Origin: Agroathelia rolfsii
Taxonomy: Eukaryota > Basidiomycota > Agaricomycetes > Amylocorticiales > Amylocorticiaceae
Length of the DNA: 64,000 nucleotides
NCBI GenBank assembly: GCA_018343915.1
Contig: JABRWF010000008.1
Span: forward strand, 1,674,001-1,738,000
Direction of reading: 5' to 3'
Shown: piece after piece, positions 32,155 through 43,776 of the stretch
Layout of the letters: every line of letters begins with the position of its first letter
How positions within the stretch are numbered: position 1 is the first letter of the stretch
Program-made: the position numbers and the translations under genes
Notes under the pieces: model-generated
The model's input: only the letters and a program-made list of their open reading frames with translations
The model's database searches: none
What the model was told of the DNA's origin: nothing

Positions 32155-33000
32155 TGTCAAGGGTCTACTCCTTGACTACGTAACGTTGGGCGTGGGGAGC
32201 CTACTAGTCACGCAAACAAGTAATAAACTTTCTTAACGTTAAGTCTAGTACCTAAGAAAATAGGTTTTCCCACAGATACGCAATTCCTTATTCTATTGAG
32301 GATGCGCCGGGTACTCTGCCTATCCCTTACGTTGCTCTTAATGAATGTCACACACTTACGAGGGGATTTACACCGCCTCCTATTAAGATGAAGAGAGAGA
32401 GAGAGAGAGAAGATGGGGGGGCCAGAAACCTGGCTCTAGGCCAAAAGAATAAACCCTGAAGGCGAAGATTTATTAGTAATCTATTTTAAGAGGATACAAA
32501 ACCTATTACTTGCCTGAAGGCAAAGAGGTTGAAGCTAAGCTCTTCAGGACAAGTTACATGCACTATTTATACTACTATGAAATGGTCTGTGCGCAGCTTT
32601 GTTGGTCTGTGCGCAGAGGGAGATAGAAGTGTAAATGGTGGCAATGCAGGGAAAGAACTTTTACCCTAACTCCACCGGGCATCCGTGTGGAGATCCATTT
32701 CCAGACCGATACTGGTAATCATTAGGAATTGTTTAGGGGAGGAAGGCTATGTTCCTAGGCTGTGCGCAATGGTGAAATAGAAGTGCGCGCAGCCCCGAGA
32801 TTACTTCTGTGACGTGCGGCTTGGAACACGTGAGGGCCAATCACATGACCACTGCACTGCCCACAGTCCACGCCCTTAAAGGGTAATTTTCTTAAGATAA
32901 AATGTAAAAAGGAAAAGAAAATTCAATAACTAATTAAATAATGATTCAAATATTACAAGAAAATAATCGAAAAATTGGCAAAAATGCCCTTCTCATGACA
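32155..33000 (-). repeat. LTR-A, 3' LTR of Gy1 copy 5
   Basis: 846 bp on the minus strand. The purine tract of a minus-strand element follows directly at 33001 (TTACCCCCTTCCTAAGGGG). Together with 31906-32154 it puts two Gy1 3' ends tail to tail. Confidence 0.9.
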
Positions 33001-34777
33001 TTACCCCCTTCCTAAGGGGATTTCCTCCGGAACATCCCTAGTTCCCAAGTTCCTCCTATCTTTTCCGTGGTTTCTGTGAGATTTTTGATTGGTCAGAAGG
33101 GAAGATCCGCAAAGACTGCAGCCAAGAGGCGTTTAGGTGCTTTGGGATTTTTCTTATGGAAATCCTTGATTAGATGGGGGGCGTTGGTGATATTGGCTTC
33201 CTTTTCCCACGAGTCTTCTCCTGGGTATCCTTTCCATTCAACCAGGTATTTGAGCTTCTTTGTCCGTAGGCTTAAGCGACTGTCCTTGATGCACAAAACC
33301 TCATGCTCCTCTTCTCCTTCTACCTCAATAGCTTCTGGGATTGGTGCGAGGGGCCTGGATTCCACTTGGACATGGGGCTTGATCAGTGACACATGGAAGA
33401 CATCATGGATGGTCCATCTTTTAGGTATAGCGAGCCGAACCGCTTGGTTTCCTATAAGTTCAGTGATTTTATATGGGCCAATCCATTTGGCTGAGAGCTT
33501 TTTTGAGGGTTGGGCCAGCTTGATGTTCTCTGTGCTTAGCCAAACCTTGTTCCCTATGGCGTACTTGGGGACTTCCGCTGCATGTTTGTCGAAGAAGTAT
33601 TTCATTCGATTTGCCGCATGATCTAGGGCCGCCTTAGCATCTTCTTGTAGTTCTTTGATCTTTTCTGTCCATAATTGTGCCCCTTCCGTACTTGGGATTC
33701 CTGCCATCATAAGGTTCATACGTGGGGAGAACCCGTAATTCATTTCAAAGGGGGAGGTTCCTGTAGAAGCTTGCTGCCGATTATTGAGTGCAAATTCTAC
33801 TAATGGTAGGAGACTGGACCAGTCATCTTGTCAATGTGAGACGTAGTTCCACAAATAGATCTTGACTTCTTGATTAAGACATTCAGTCTGGCCATCGGAC
33901 TGCGGATGATAAGCAGTAGATAGAGAGGTCTTAATGTCTAGCCATTTATGGATCTCCCTTATGACTTTTCCAGTGAATTGAGGTCCCCAGTCTGAGGTCC
34001 ATTGGCGAGGTAGTCCATAAAGCCGAAAGATATTAGCCAGATACAGGTCTGCCATTTCGGACGCTGTAATTGCCTCAACGCATGGGATCAGGTGGCACAT
34101 TTTCGTTAGCCTATCTACTACTACCAAAATGGAGTCGAACCCTTGGGATTCTGGGAGTTTGACAATCATATCAGAAGTTACATATTCCCAAGGTCGTTCT
34201 GGGGTTGGTAGAGGGGCTAGAGGTCCTACTGGCATGGATCTGGAAGTCTTGGATGCAAGGCACACTGGGCATAATGCTACGTAGTCGTTAATGGCTTTGG
34301 TTAAACCGGGCCACCAGTAATTCCTGGACACGAGTTCAAGGGTTTTGTGATGGCTGGGATGTCCGGCTGATGGGACATCATGGTGGTGTTGTGGATTCAC
34401 ACACATCTATTGGTTGTTTCTATTTCTCTTTGTTTCATAATGATTGATTTGCTTCCGATGTCGGAGTTTCAGCCACATACAAACATATACAAATACGCCA
34501 CAGTTATCTTTATATACTTCCTGCAGTCCATTTTGCATCTTTACTTCTTACTTGTTGGACTACAGGTGATGTTGATCATGTACTCTATATAGTTAATCAC
34601 ACTTCTTACTTGTTGGACTACAGGGCCCACATTGTGTGATTCTTCCCTTACCAGTTCATCATTCCATTAGGTGGAGTCAGATAATGTCGTTGCGGAGTGT
34701 GGTATCACATGGTATGTAGACTTTGCCAAGATGTAGAATTAAGCCGTTTTCCTTGTTCCATTCTTCTAACCCCTTTT
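33001..34777 (-). pseudogene. pol: Gy1 pol C-terminal half (copy 5)
   Basis: Minus strand. From 34777: KGLEEWNKENGLILHLGKVY, the HHCC finger (HHDVPSAGHPSHH, CPVC), integrase core (TSDMIVKLP, TSDWGPQF, YHPQSDGQTECLNQE), GPY/F, and chromodomain (YLVEWKGYPGEDSWEKE, about 33180-33240). Stops at about 34672-34676 (TGA for CGA) and 33831 (TGA) are transitions. A Co1 LTR interrupts the HHCC region. RT and upstream parts are missing; LTR-D joins at 34778. Confidence 0.88.
34387..34669 (+). mobile_element. Solo Co1 LTR in Gy1 integrase
   Basis: 283 bp, TGTTGTGGATTCAC...CATTCCATTA. A perfect 5 bp target duplication GGTGG flanks it (34382-34386, 34670-34674). Confidence 0.95.
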
Positions 34778-35637
34778 TGTCATGAGTTGATCTTATGGCT
34801 TATCTTGTTCTCCTAATTTTTCTATATTTTCTACTATTTTTCTTGAATTTATATCTTTTGATTTGAGTGCATAGGCTTTACTTCTTTATTTTGGGTTTAT
34901 TGCTGCATTGTTCATATGGTACTGTACTTCATTTGGGTTTGCTTCCTGATCTTCTGATGTACATTATTGATTTGCTTCTTCCATCTCTGATGCTTCTCTC
35001 ATCTTTGATCTTTTCCACACTGTACTTCTGTTCTAACTCCTCTGATCCTTTCTCTTTCCTTTCTTCTATTTCCCTTGATGTGGAGTTAAGGACTATTCTT
35101 AGAGTACTTGTAAACAGTATATAGAGGCCTGCCCTTGGGGCCTTTGCAATCCAGCTTGACCACCCTTTTGCCCTCTGAGTCATTCTCACTCACACCTGAA
35201 AGTTCTCATCTCCTACTCTCTCTCTTGTGTGTTTTACCCCCCCCCCCCCCCATCATCATCTTTGACTTGTTATACCTGGACCCCAAGGTTAAGGGGATAT
35301 GCTGTGACTCCATACTCTAAGGGAGTATAATACTGAGTGAAAGCATGTGTCACCATGATGTGTAAACATGGACTCCTAGGATCAGGGAGTATAAAGAATT
35401 GTGTCTAGTCCAAGACAGCATGTCCCATCTGGCAAAGGGACTTTAAAGAATACCAGTGATTATATGTTGCATGGAAGCCTTCATGAAACAGTGGGAGACC
35501 TTGCCTCTAGGTCTTTAAACATGAGTTGCACCTCCCTACTAGGGGAGATTAAAGATATCAGTAGTACCCCCCCCCTTTGCCTAGCCTTCCTAGGCTAGAT
35601 GTGTTTGGTTGGTTTGAGTCATGAGTGACCCATGACA
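34778..35637 (+). repeat. Complete LTR-D at an inter-element junction
   Basis: 860 bp, TGTCATGAGTTGATC...GTGACCCATGACA, with a C run near 35238-35250. The left flank is minus-strand Gy1 pol and the right flank is plus-strand Gy2 integrase. No target duplication exists, so this LTR is a recombination point rather than a simple insertion. Confidence 0.88.
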
Positions 35638-37293
35638 TACCACCCCCAAACGGACGGACAGTCTGAGTGTGTTAACCAGGAACTAGAAGCCTACTTGAGG
35701 TTCTTTGTGTCGTACCACCAAGATGACTGGGCCCGCTTACTTCTCTCTGCTGAGTTTGCACTAAATAGCTGTCATGAGTTGAACTTTTGGCTTTTCTACT
35801 CTCTTGATTTTTCCCTGGTTTTTCTATATTTTTCCTGATTTTATTTTATTTTATATGATTTTCTTTGATTTTGTGCATTGAATGTTTTGCTTACTATACT
35901 TGCATTTCTTTTCTGATCATTGAATCCTTTTAGAGGGACCTTAGGGTAGTATTCCTTTACCTTATTTTCTACTCTGATTATCTTATCTCATCTTTGATCT
36001 TATTGAATATGCTTTTTACTTTACATATTTGCATTTCTCCTCTTTATGGCTGATGTGGCTACACTTTCATTCTCCTCTTCAATATTAGGACTCAGCTACT
36101 GTACAGTTCATGTATGTACTTAAGGCTGGCTGTCCTAGAGAATGCTTCTCTAGTTCAGACCACTCTGTTCACCACTCAGTGTTCTTTGCTCAATCTACTC
36201 TTTCACTTTCTTATGTCTTGGTGATGATGATGCTGGCTTGTCTCTGCTTATGTTCTATGTCTGTATTGTCAAGAGAGGCTGTGTACTCTAATAATCAGTG
36301 AGGGATAGGGTATCTCAATAGTCTGCTCTGTTAGGGATACAGGTATGTAAAGTCCAATGATGTTTGGCATTTGTTAGCCCTTGCCAGGGGTATTCCCACC
36401 ATGTTTATTTTCTCAGTTCCCCACCACCTTTTCCATTGTCTCCTACCCCCCCTCTCTTTTTATGGTTGTTTGGAGTGGTTGGTCATGGCCTCTGGCCATG
36501 CCCTGACAATAACCGCCAACATTCAGCCACCAAGATCTCTCCCTTCCGGATGAACTATGGATTTGACCCCCAGATGGATTTCTCCCTTGTCGGAATCTTC
36601 AAAACTCCAGCCGTAGAAGATTGGTTATATATAATCTCTGATGCACAATCTGATGCACAAGCCGCACTCAATCTTGCTGCCGAGAAAATGAAGGAGTCAT
36701 TCGACAAACATGTACAGGAATCCCCTCAGTGGCAGAAAGGTGATAAAGTCTGGTTATCCACGGAAAACTTGAAAACCTCGCAACCAACCAAGAAGCTTGC
36801 TGCTAAATTTGCTGGACCCTACAAAATCCTAGAAAGGATTGGTCCCCTTGCCTATCACCTTAAGATACCCCGCACTTGGTCTATTCACGACATTTTCCAT
36901 GTTTCTCTTTTATCCGGACATAGGCCGTCAGAACGGGACCAACCTCCACCTAAACCTGTGGAAATAGAGGGTGAAGAAGAATGGGAAGTGGCTAAGATCA
37001 AGGATTCTAGAATTTCAGGCAGACCTAAGCAGCTTAAATACCTCGTTAGTTGGAAGAATGCACCAGGAGAAGACAATTGGGAACCTGCGGATAATTTGAC
37101 ACATGCTAAGGCCAGGATACAAGACTTCCATAAAAGGCACCCCAATGCACCTAAATGCTTAAACGCTGCAGTCTTTGGGGGGTTACCTTTTAGGCCTATC
37201 GAGAATTATACGGAAACCACCATGAAGGAAAATGCGGAATGGGAACTAGGGAAGTTCCGGAGTAACTCCCTTGAGAAGGGGGTAATGTTATAA
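35638..37293 (+). pseudogene. pol: Gy2 integrase end and chromodomain (copy 2)
   Basis: It starts inside the integrase core at [20 protein letters not shown], is interrupted by LTR-F, and resumes at NNRQHSATKISPFRMNYGF. Then come the GPY/F module (AKFAGPYKILERIGPLAYHL) and the chromodomain (YLVSWKNAPGEDNWEPADN, about 37040-37096). After LTR-F the frame is open to the end. The stop codon lies inside the 3' LTR (GTA ATG TTA TAA; TGTTATGA in other LTR-B copies), so the LTR provides the pol terminator. Confidence 0.88.
35770..36508 (+). mobile_element. Solo LTR-F in Gy2 integrase
   Basis: 739 bp, TGTCATGAGTTGAAC...CATGCCCTGACA. The 5 bp flanks are ATAGC and ATAAC, a target duplication with one transition. 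Single copy in the window. Its first bases resemble LTR-D and LTR-G, but the body differs. Confidence 0.85.
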
Positions 37294-39176
37294 GTTGGAC
37301 ATTTTTCGCCTTTTCTTTACGGACATGTACATATTTTTATTATATTTTTACGATTTTTATTGACTGAGATATGGATGAAATACCTTGCAGGCAACATCTT
37401 GACGCATGTGTGACTAGCTGTATTAGCCCCACGTGACAGGAGTGCTCGTGACAAGAGTATATTAGGAAGGCGGAGTCTAGACCATTCCTTTTCCTCAAAG
37501 GGTCTAGACTCAGGAACCAGGGTCATTCCAATCACTGTGCAATTACTAAGGAGTACTAGACTCATTATTCCAATCAGATGCTCATTGGACTTAGGCACAA
37601 AGCACTGCCCCTGCATTACTGTCATTTCCGCTTACGAACCCTGATGCGCACAGACCATTAAGGCTGCGCACGGGCCCTTTGTTTTATGTATAAATACAAG
37701 CCTGTAACCCTTACCTGAACTTTAGCTTCAACCTTCTCGCCTTCAGGTAAGGGCACCCCCCCTCTTGTATACTTACATAAAACTAACTAATATAAATCTC
37801 GCCTTCAGGCTTATTCATCCTAGCCCACCACTCTCTCTCTCCCACACTCTCCTATTTAGTATAAGGCCTCAAGGGCATCTAAGTAGTGTACATAAGCCCT
37901 AGTACCAGAGGGCAGTTCAAGTTATAAGCCCTCAATACAAAGAGGCATTGCGCGTGATACAAATCCTGTTTATTCAGGTAGAGGTAGTAATAAGACCTCT
38001 CAGACATACATAGAGCATGGAGGGCTAAGCTGCCTACTCTGAGTAAGAAGTTACTAGAAAACCTATTTGACGTGAAGGAAGCAAACGGGAAGCCTAGTGC
38101 TAGAGTACCGACCGCGACCCTAACAAAGTAGGAGTTTGTCATGACCCGCCAATGCACCCAGCCGCCGAACGTCCCGATTGCGCACATCAACATACGCAAA
38201 CACTTACGACGGAGTCACCGGCGACGCCCTCCCTTCTGAGTCACTGCGTATCCCGTGCATTGGACGCGTTTCTGATGTGTCTGCCGACATTTCCCTGGAG
38301 CCATGTGCAAGGCCGCCCTTCATGCTTCCTTCCCATCACTGGCATGCTTCTGTCCATCAGAGTGTTCCACATGATGACAACCCTTCTCGATGTCAATCCC
38401 TGAGTCGCCATGTGTCCCCACCAGCGGATCCTTCCTATCTGGGAAGATCACACTTGGTTCCCCACCATGATCGCGCTCTGATCGACGATCAGACTGCCAA
38501 TGGTTCCGAAGGAAGGCACCCCCGCCTTTGTGCACAGCGTGGCACGACTACCAGAGCGCGCGGCGCGCGCTATTACTTATTGTTCTTATTGTTTTCATTG
38601 ATTTTCTTTATTTATTATTTTCTCAACTACTGTACTTAGTATATATGTACTATACCTGATGTAGTAGATACAGTAGTCGGAAAATTAAGTGTGTTTGGCC
38701 CTAAACAAGCCCTACACCCGCTGCATAGTCAGCAGTCAACCTGTGGACTCGAGTGTCCTCGAGTATCTCGTCTAGTATCTCGTCTCCTGCTTGATCTCTC
38801 TGTCTATGCACGATCTTGCCGGACCACCCGCTCAACTTGCCGTATGCCGTGACTGCTCACCGCGTCACCCGTATCGCCGCAAGTCCCGAGATATCAAAGA
38901 GGCGTCTCCACGAACCCACAGGGCTGCCATCTGGCAGCAAGCAGCTTTAGTAGTTAGCGCCCTAGGGGCATCGCCGCACCGCCCAAGCTAGCTGCAAAGG
39001 CAGCTCTTGACAGAGTTCAAGTAACACTATTACGAAGGATAGCAATGGGAGCACGTGCGTGTCTGCTCTTAAAACCAACCTAGTAACACATTGTAAAAAG
39101 GGGTCTTACAGCCCATCCCTCATACCTTTGAGAGGGTTAACGTTTGTTGGTTACGTCAAGTGCGCAAGCCTTGACA
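37286..39176 (+). repeat. LTR-B, 3' LTR of Gy2 copy 2, interrupted
   Basis: It starts TGTTATAAGTTGGAC after the purine tract GAGAAGGGGGTAA and ends CAAGCCTTGACA. LTR-H is inserted at 38137-39012. TATAAATA is at 37689-37696 and the primer motif (TAGCTTCAACCT, one C-to-T) at 37723-37734. Without LTR-H it is 1010 bp. Confidence 0.92.
38137..39012 (+). mobile_element. Solo LTR-H in LTR-B
   Basis: 876 bp, TGTCATGACCCGCC...GCAGCTCTTGACA. A perfect 5 bp target duplication GAGTT flanks it (38132-38136, 39013-39017). This copy defines the ends of the family. Confidence 0.93.
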
Positions 39177-40851
39177 CCCCTAACATTTCCTTATCCCAGA
39201 TATCATAGTTTCTTTCGGCATCATTTATAGACTAGGAGAGGAAAGCTATTGGATGCCAAGCACCTGACTCATCCTTTTGACTAAGGACAGCTTTGGTGGC
39301 ATAGGAAGAGGCATTGGTTTCAACTTGTGTTGGAACTTTCTGGTTATAAGAGCGTAGGACGGGGGCAGTACTGAAGGCCTGCTTGAGTGTCTCAAAGCTT
39401 TCCTGTTCTTTTGTTCCCTAGGTCCAGTCAACCTTCCCTGTGAGATGGTCCAAGGGCTTGCAGATTTTCCCAAAATCCCAGATAAATTGTTGGTAATAGT
39501 TGGCTAAACCTCAGAACTTCCGAACCTCCTTGACATTTTTTGGGGTTGGCCATTCAAGGATAGGTTTGACCTTTTCTGGGTCTATACAAACTTGACGATA
39601 GGAGACGATAAAGCCTAGGATGTTAACCTCGGGTTCTTCTACTTCAAACTTATCCAGGTTTGCATAGAGGTTGTGTTCCCTTAAGATGGATAGGACCTCC
39701 CTGGTCACTTCCCATAACTTCTCCTTGGTCTTGGCTCCAATAATGACATTGTCAATATAAACTTGAATGAATCCTAGCTGAACTAAATGAAGGAGGATGT
39801 TGTCCATGAGAGCCTGTATTGAAGAGGGGGCGTTGCAAAGTCCAAAAGGCATGACCAATGGTTTGAATAAGCCATGTGAAGTGATGAAGGCAGCCTTACA
39901 TTTATCTCCTTCTCTGATCCAAATATTGTTAAACCCAGCATGAAGGTTGATCTTGGTAAACCAACGGAATTGGGTCATATGTTCTACAATTTCAGAAATT
40001 AGAGGAAGGGGATAAGCATTTTTGACAGTTTGTTCGTTGAGGGCTCGGTAATCCTGAACGGGGCAGAGCTTTCCATTTTTCTTAGGGACAAAGAACATTG
40101 GCGCTGTAAATTCACTTTCAGATTTACGGATATACCCCTTAGCCAGGTTGTTGTCTATCCATTCATTGAGTGCATCAGTCTCGTTGCTACTAAGGGGGTA
40201 TACATGCCCTTGTCTGAGCTTGGTTTCATCAAGCAACTCAATTTTATGGTCAGACGACTTATGACTAGGTAGTCTACTTACTTCTTCTTTAGAGAATACA
40301 TTGGCAAAGTCTTCATATCCGGGGGGCATGGTCGTGGTCGCTTGTGCAGTTTCTTTTTTGGGTAAGAAGGTAATTTCTGCGGATTTCCAATCGATGACGG
40401 GGTTTTCAAGACACAACCAATCAATACCAAGGATAACGTCTTCCTGGCCAATGTCTACAATGCAAAGTGGCAGATACTTCCTTTCCGACCCTATTGTAGT
40501 GTCTAGGATTGCAACGGATTTGATTTTTCCAATTTAGTTTGCAGAATTATCAATGTTATACAGAGGAATGGAACAAGGTAATTTTTTTGTAGGTATTTTG
40601 TGTTTTTGTATGTATCTATAGTTTACAAAAGAGGAAGAGGCACCAGAGTTGATCATAGCAAATGTAGAAAATTTTTTAAAAGGTTCATGGAACATGATAG
40701 GAATCTTGAGGTGCTGTCCATTTGCACTGGCAAGGGAAAAATAGGAAGAAGAAGAAATAGAAATAGTGTTACAGAAAGAGAGAGAAGAGAAACGATTCTG
40801 AACGTATTGGTCAGACTGAATAGCCCTTTCAGCTAACCTCAAGAAAAACCC
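39177..40851 (-). pseudogene. pol: Gy2 pol (copy 3), protease to RNase H start
   Basis: Minus strand. Protease at about 40650 reads INSGASSSF (D to N at the catalytic aspartate). RT reads YIDN instead of YIDD at about 39740. The RNase H start reads VETNASSYA where the family has VETDAS. Three catalytic aspartates are thus lost by G-to-A changes. In-frame stops include TAG at about 39419 and TAA near 40533. Cut at 39177 by the end of an LTR-B. Confidence 0.85.
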
Positions 40852-40966
40852 ATCTGATCTTTAAGAGCAGCAATAGCAGCTGCTTGTTCCTCCATGATCT
40901 GCATCACATGGTCTGGAACCATATACACTGGTAGGCTTGTAGGAGGGGGTGCTGGTACAGATGGGG
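40845..40966 (-). pseudogene. gag: Gy2 gag C-terminal fragment (copy 3)
   Basis: The last ~40 codons of Gy2 gag on the minus strand (VPDHVMQIMEEQAAAIAALKDQMGF-like), with GGGTTTT at 40845-40851. The rest is replaced by the Gy1 copy starting at 40967. Confidence 0.75.
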
Positions 40967-41820
40967 TGTCATGAGTAGGGAATTTTCGCCAATTTTTCGG
41001 TTATTTTCTTGTATTATTTGGACAAGTATTTAATTAGTTATCGCATTTTCTTTCTCCTTTTTCTATTTTTCTTATAAAATTACCCCTTTAGGGCGTGGAC
41101 TGTGGACAGTGCTGTGGTCATGTGATTGGCCCTCACGTGTCTCAAGCCGCACGTCACAGGAGTAATCTCGGGGCTGTGCGCACTTCTATTTCATCATTAC
41201 GCACAGCCTAGGAATGCAAACTTCCTTCACTGATCAATTCCTAACGGTTACCGGTACCGGTCTAGAAACGGATCTCCACACGGATGCCCGGTGGAGTTAG
41301 GGTTAAAGATTTTCCCCTGCATTGCCACAATTATACTTCTATCTCCCTCTGCACACAGACCATCAAAGCTGCGCACGGACCATTCAGTATAGTGCATGTA
41401 ACTTGCCCTGAAGAGCTCAGCTTCGACCTCTTCACCTTCAGGCAAGTAATCAAAAGTTTGTATTCCATTAAGTAGATTGCTAATAAACTTTGCCTTCAGG
41501 GTATATTCTTTTGGCCTAGAGCCAGGTTCCTAGCCTCCTCCCTCCCTCTCTCTCTCTCTCTCTCTTTCTCTCTCCCTTCTACTTGTAGGTGGTGAAAATC
41601 CCCTAACGTGTGCACGTGAATGTAAGAGCATCGAATATAAGTGAGATAACGGAGTACCCGGCGCATCCCCAATAGATTAAGGGAATTGCATATCTGTGGG
41701 AAACCTCATTTATAGGTACTTCATAAGACTTAATTTGTTGAGAAGGGCAGTCTTTGAATTTGAAGTAATTTGTGGGTGTTGACCTATGATTTCATCAAGT
41801 CAAGGAGTGTACCCTTGACA
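40967..41820 (+). repeat. LTR-A, 5' LTR of Gy1 copy 2
   Basis: 854 bp, TGTCATGAGTAGG...CCCTTGACA. The primer motif AGCTTCGACCT is at 41419-41429. The TATA region is shortened (CAGTATAGTGC where other copies have TAGTATAAATAGTGC), and the partner LTR has the same deletion. Confidence 0.95.
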
Positions 41821-42306
41821 TTAGGTCGAAGCTACCAGGTATCCCTCGGACTCCCGCGGTCTGAGAAGAAGCGAGTGATGATCGCTTACAAAGAGCACCC
41901 CATTTCTCATTCAAAAAAAAAATATACATACAAACTTCTGAGCTTGTAAGCAATAAACTACTTCAGGAAGCCATTGTGTGTGACCCTCCAAAGTCCACTA
42001 ACAACCCCGTTAAGACAAGGATAACGTGTACGTTCCACATGATTCCTTGGCTGTATCTGAAGCACGTTAACAGATCTAAAACATCTGGTGTTCTAGGAGC
42101 CCTCACAAGGGGTTAAAGTTTATTGTTGCTAAGCAAGAGAGGCACCTTTTCCACCCCCCCCCTGCCTTTACAAAATTTGTGTGATTTTTGTGTGATTACG
42201 TTACGGGCAAGCTCTAGCCCCAGTCAAAGAAGAAAATCCCGTCACCCGCATTTGGAAACCGGCACGACCGCCAGTGACAAAGAAGAACATTATTTTTGCT
42301 CTGTGA
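41821..42306 (+). other. Gy1 leader with perfect primer site (copy 2)
   Basis: It begins TTAGGTCGAAGCTACC. AGGTCGAAGCT at 41823-41833 pairs 11 of 11 with the LTR motif at 41419-41429. No gene before the ATG at 42307. Confidence 0.75.
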
Positions 42307-43776
42307 ATGAGCACACAAAGAGGCACCGCCTATAAACCAAAAGAAGTACCGGTCCCTTGGGCCACAAAATCTACCGCATCACCCCCTGAAGTTACTAGAG
42401 AAGTTGCGTCGAGCTCTGCTCCGCAAATATCAGAAGAAGAAGAGGAATCAGGCGAAGAAGCCGTTTCTACACAAGCATCACCACCCAAGACACCCAAAGG
42501 GCAAGAAGAAGCTCCTTCAGAATACCCTTCTCCCTCCGATTTCTGCCGACAATATACTATTGAAGCCGAATATCCTTCTTTGCCTATCGTACCTCATCCT
42601 TCCCCATCCAAAAGCCGCCGCAAACGCCATTGGGAAAAGAAAAAAGAACCAACCCCAGAAGAACCTGCAACTATGTTATTACCACAGGAACTAGGCCAGA
42701 TCTTGGCACTTCTTCAGGCAAATCAGGCTCGCATCCAAGTCTCTATAGAACAGATGCAGGAGATGCAAGCCCGCTTTGCAGACCTGCTAGAACAGGAACA
42801 GCCAGTCACCACCACCGTCGCATCATCATCTACTCCCAAAGAAATAGGGCAGGCCCCCGAAAAGTTTGCTGGCAATTGGTCAAAGTACCAGTCTTTTGTC
42901 TTCGGTTTTGAAAACCACATCAAATTGAACCCGAGAATCTACTCCTCAGACCAAACAAAGGCACGGTACTTTGTCAGCTTATTAGAAGGAGCACCAAAAG
43001 CCTGGAGCCAGAAGTTTGATGAGCTCATCGACACTAAGGGCTTCAATTTTGAAAAGGACCTGTATGCCAAATTCAAAGCCTTGTACGGTGCGAGAGACTT
43101 TGGCAGAATTGCCCTACAAAAACTACAGGACCTGAAACAGGGCACCTCCTTGGTGGCAGACTTTATAGCCACTTTCTCTACCTTGGCCAACCAGACCAAA
43201 CTCTCGGGCAAGGATCTTCGAGTCCGATATTGGCAAGCTCTCTTGCCAAAAATCAAGGGCGTTATTGGTGGGTATCCGAAGGAGCGCCGTGATTCCTTAG
43301 AACACCTAATGGAAGCAGCCGTGGATGCCAAGGAAGGACTACGAGATGCAGGAATTTGGACCAATGGATGGAAGCCTAGACCACGCTTCCAAAACACCCA
43401 AGGAACGGCCACAAATCCTATCACCATTAACGCGGCATAGGCCTCACCATCCGTCTCATCTCCAACAGCAATGCAAGGAAGTCAACGCCCCCCTAGGGAT
43501 TTAAGCACAGTACAGTGCTACAATTGCCAACAATAGGGGCATTTTGCCTCTAACTGTACCAACCCCAGAGTGTCAAGATACCAAGGGTCTAAACCAAGGG
43601 TATAGGCGACTATGACGACAACCCCAACTGCTCCTGCCCCAGATCAATTAGGGCCTTTGGCTGCTTCTGATGATATCAATGAAGGTTCTTCTACAATGAT
43701 GATGGTCGACCTACAGGCTCTAGTGGAGCAACAGGCAATGGCGCTTGCCGCTTTCAAAGACAAAGCAGGTTTTTAG
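42307..43776 (+). pseudogene. gag: Gy1 gag (copy 2)
   Basis: 489 codons. N-terminal region rich in proline and glutamate with EEEEESGEEA; a helix (QANQARIQVSIEQMQEMQ); the capsid core (FENHIKLNPRIYSS; FEKDLYAKFKALYGARDF); zinc knuckle CYNCQQ-stop-GHFASNC. Stops: TAG 43438-43440 (CAG), TAG 43534-43536 (TGG, in the zinc knuckle), TAG 43603-43605 (CAA/CAG). The final TAG at 43774 follows A GGT TTT. The first 377 residues are open. Confidence 0.92.
43767..43773 (+). promoter_or_regulatory. Candidate -1 frameshift site (copy 2)
   Basis: A GGT TTT directly before the gag TAG; -1 slippage gives TTA GAA GGG TCA ATG and the pol frame. It differs by one transition from the GGGTTTT of copy 3. Confidence 0.55.

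Noticed and set aside
33067..33621. 184-residue open frame on +
   Set aside because: It is the antisense shadow of Gy1 pol copy 5 (chromodomain and GPY/F) on the minus strand; its residues are predicted by the reverse strand codons.
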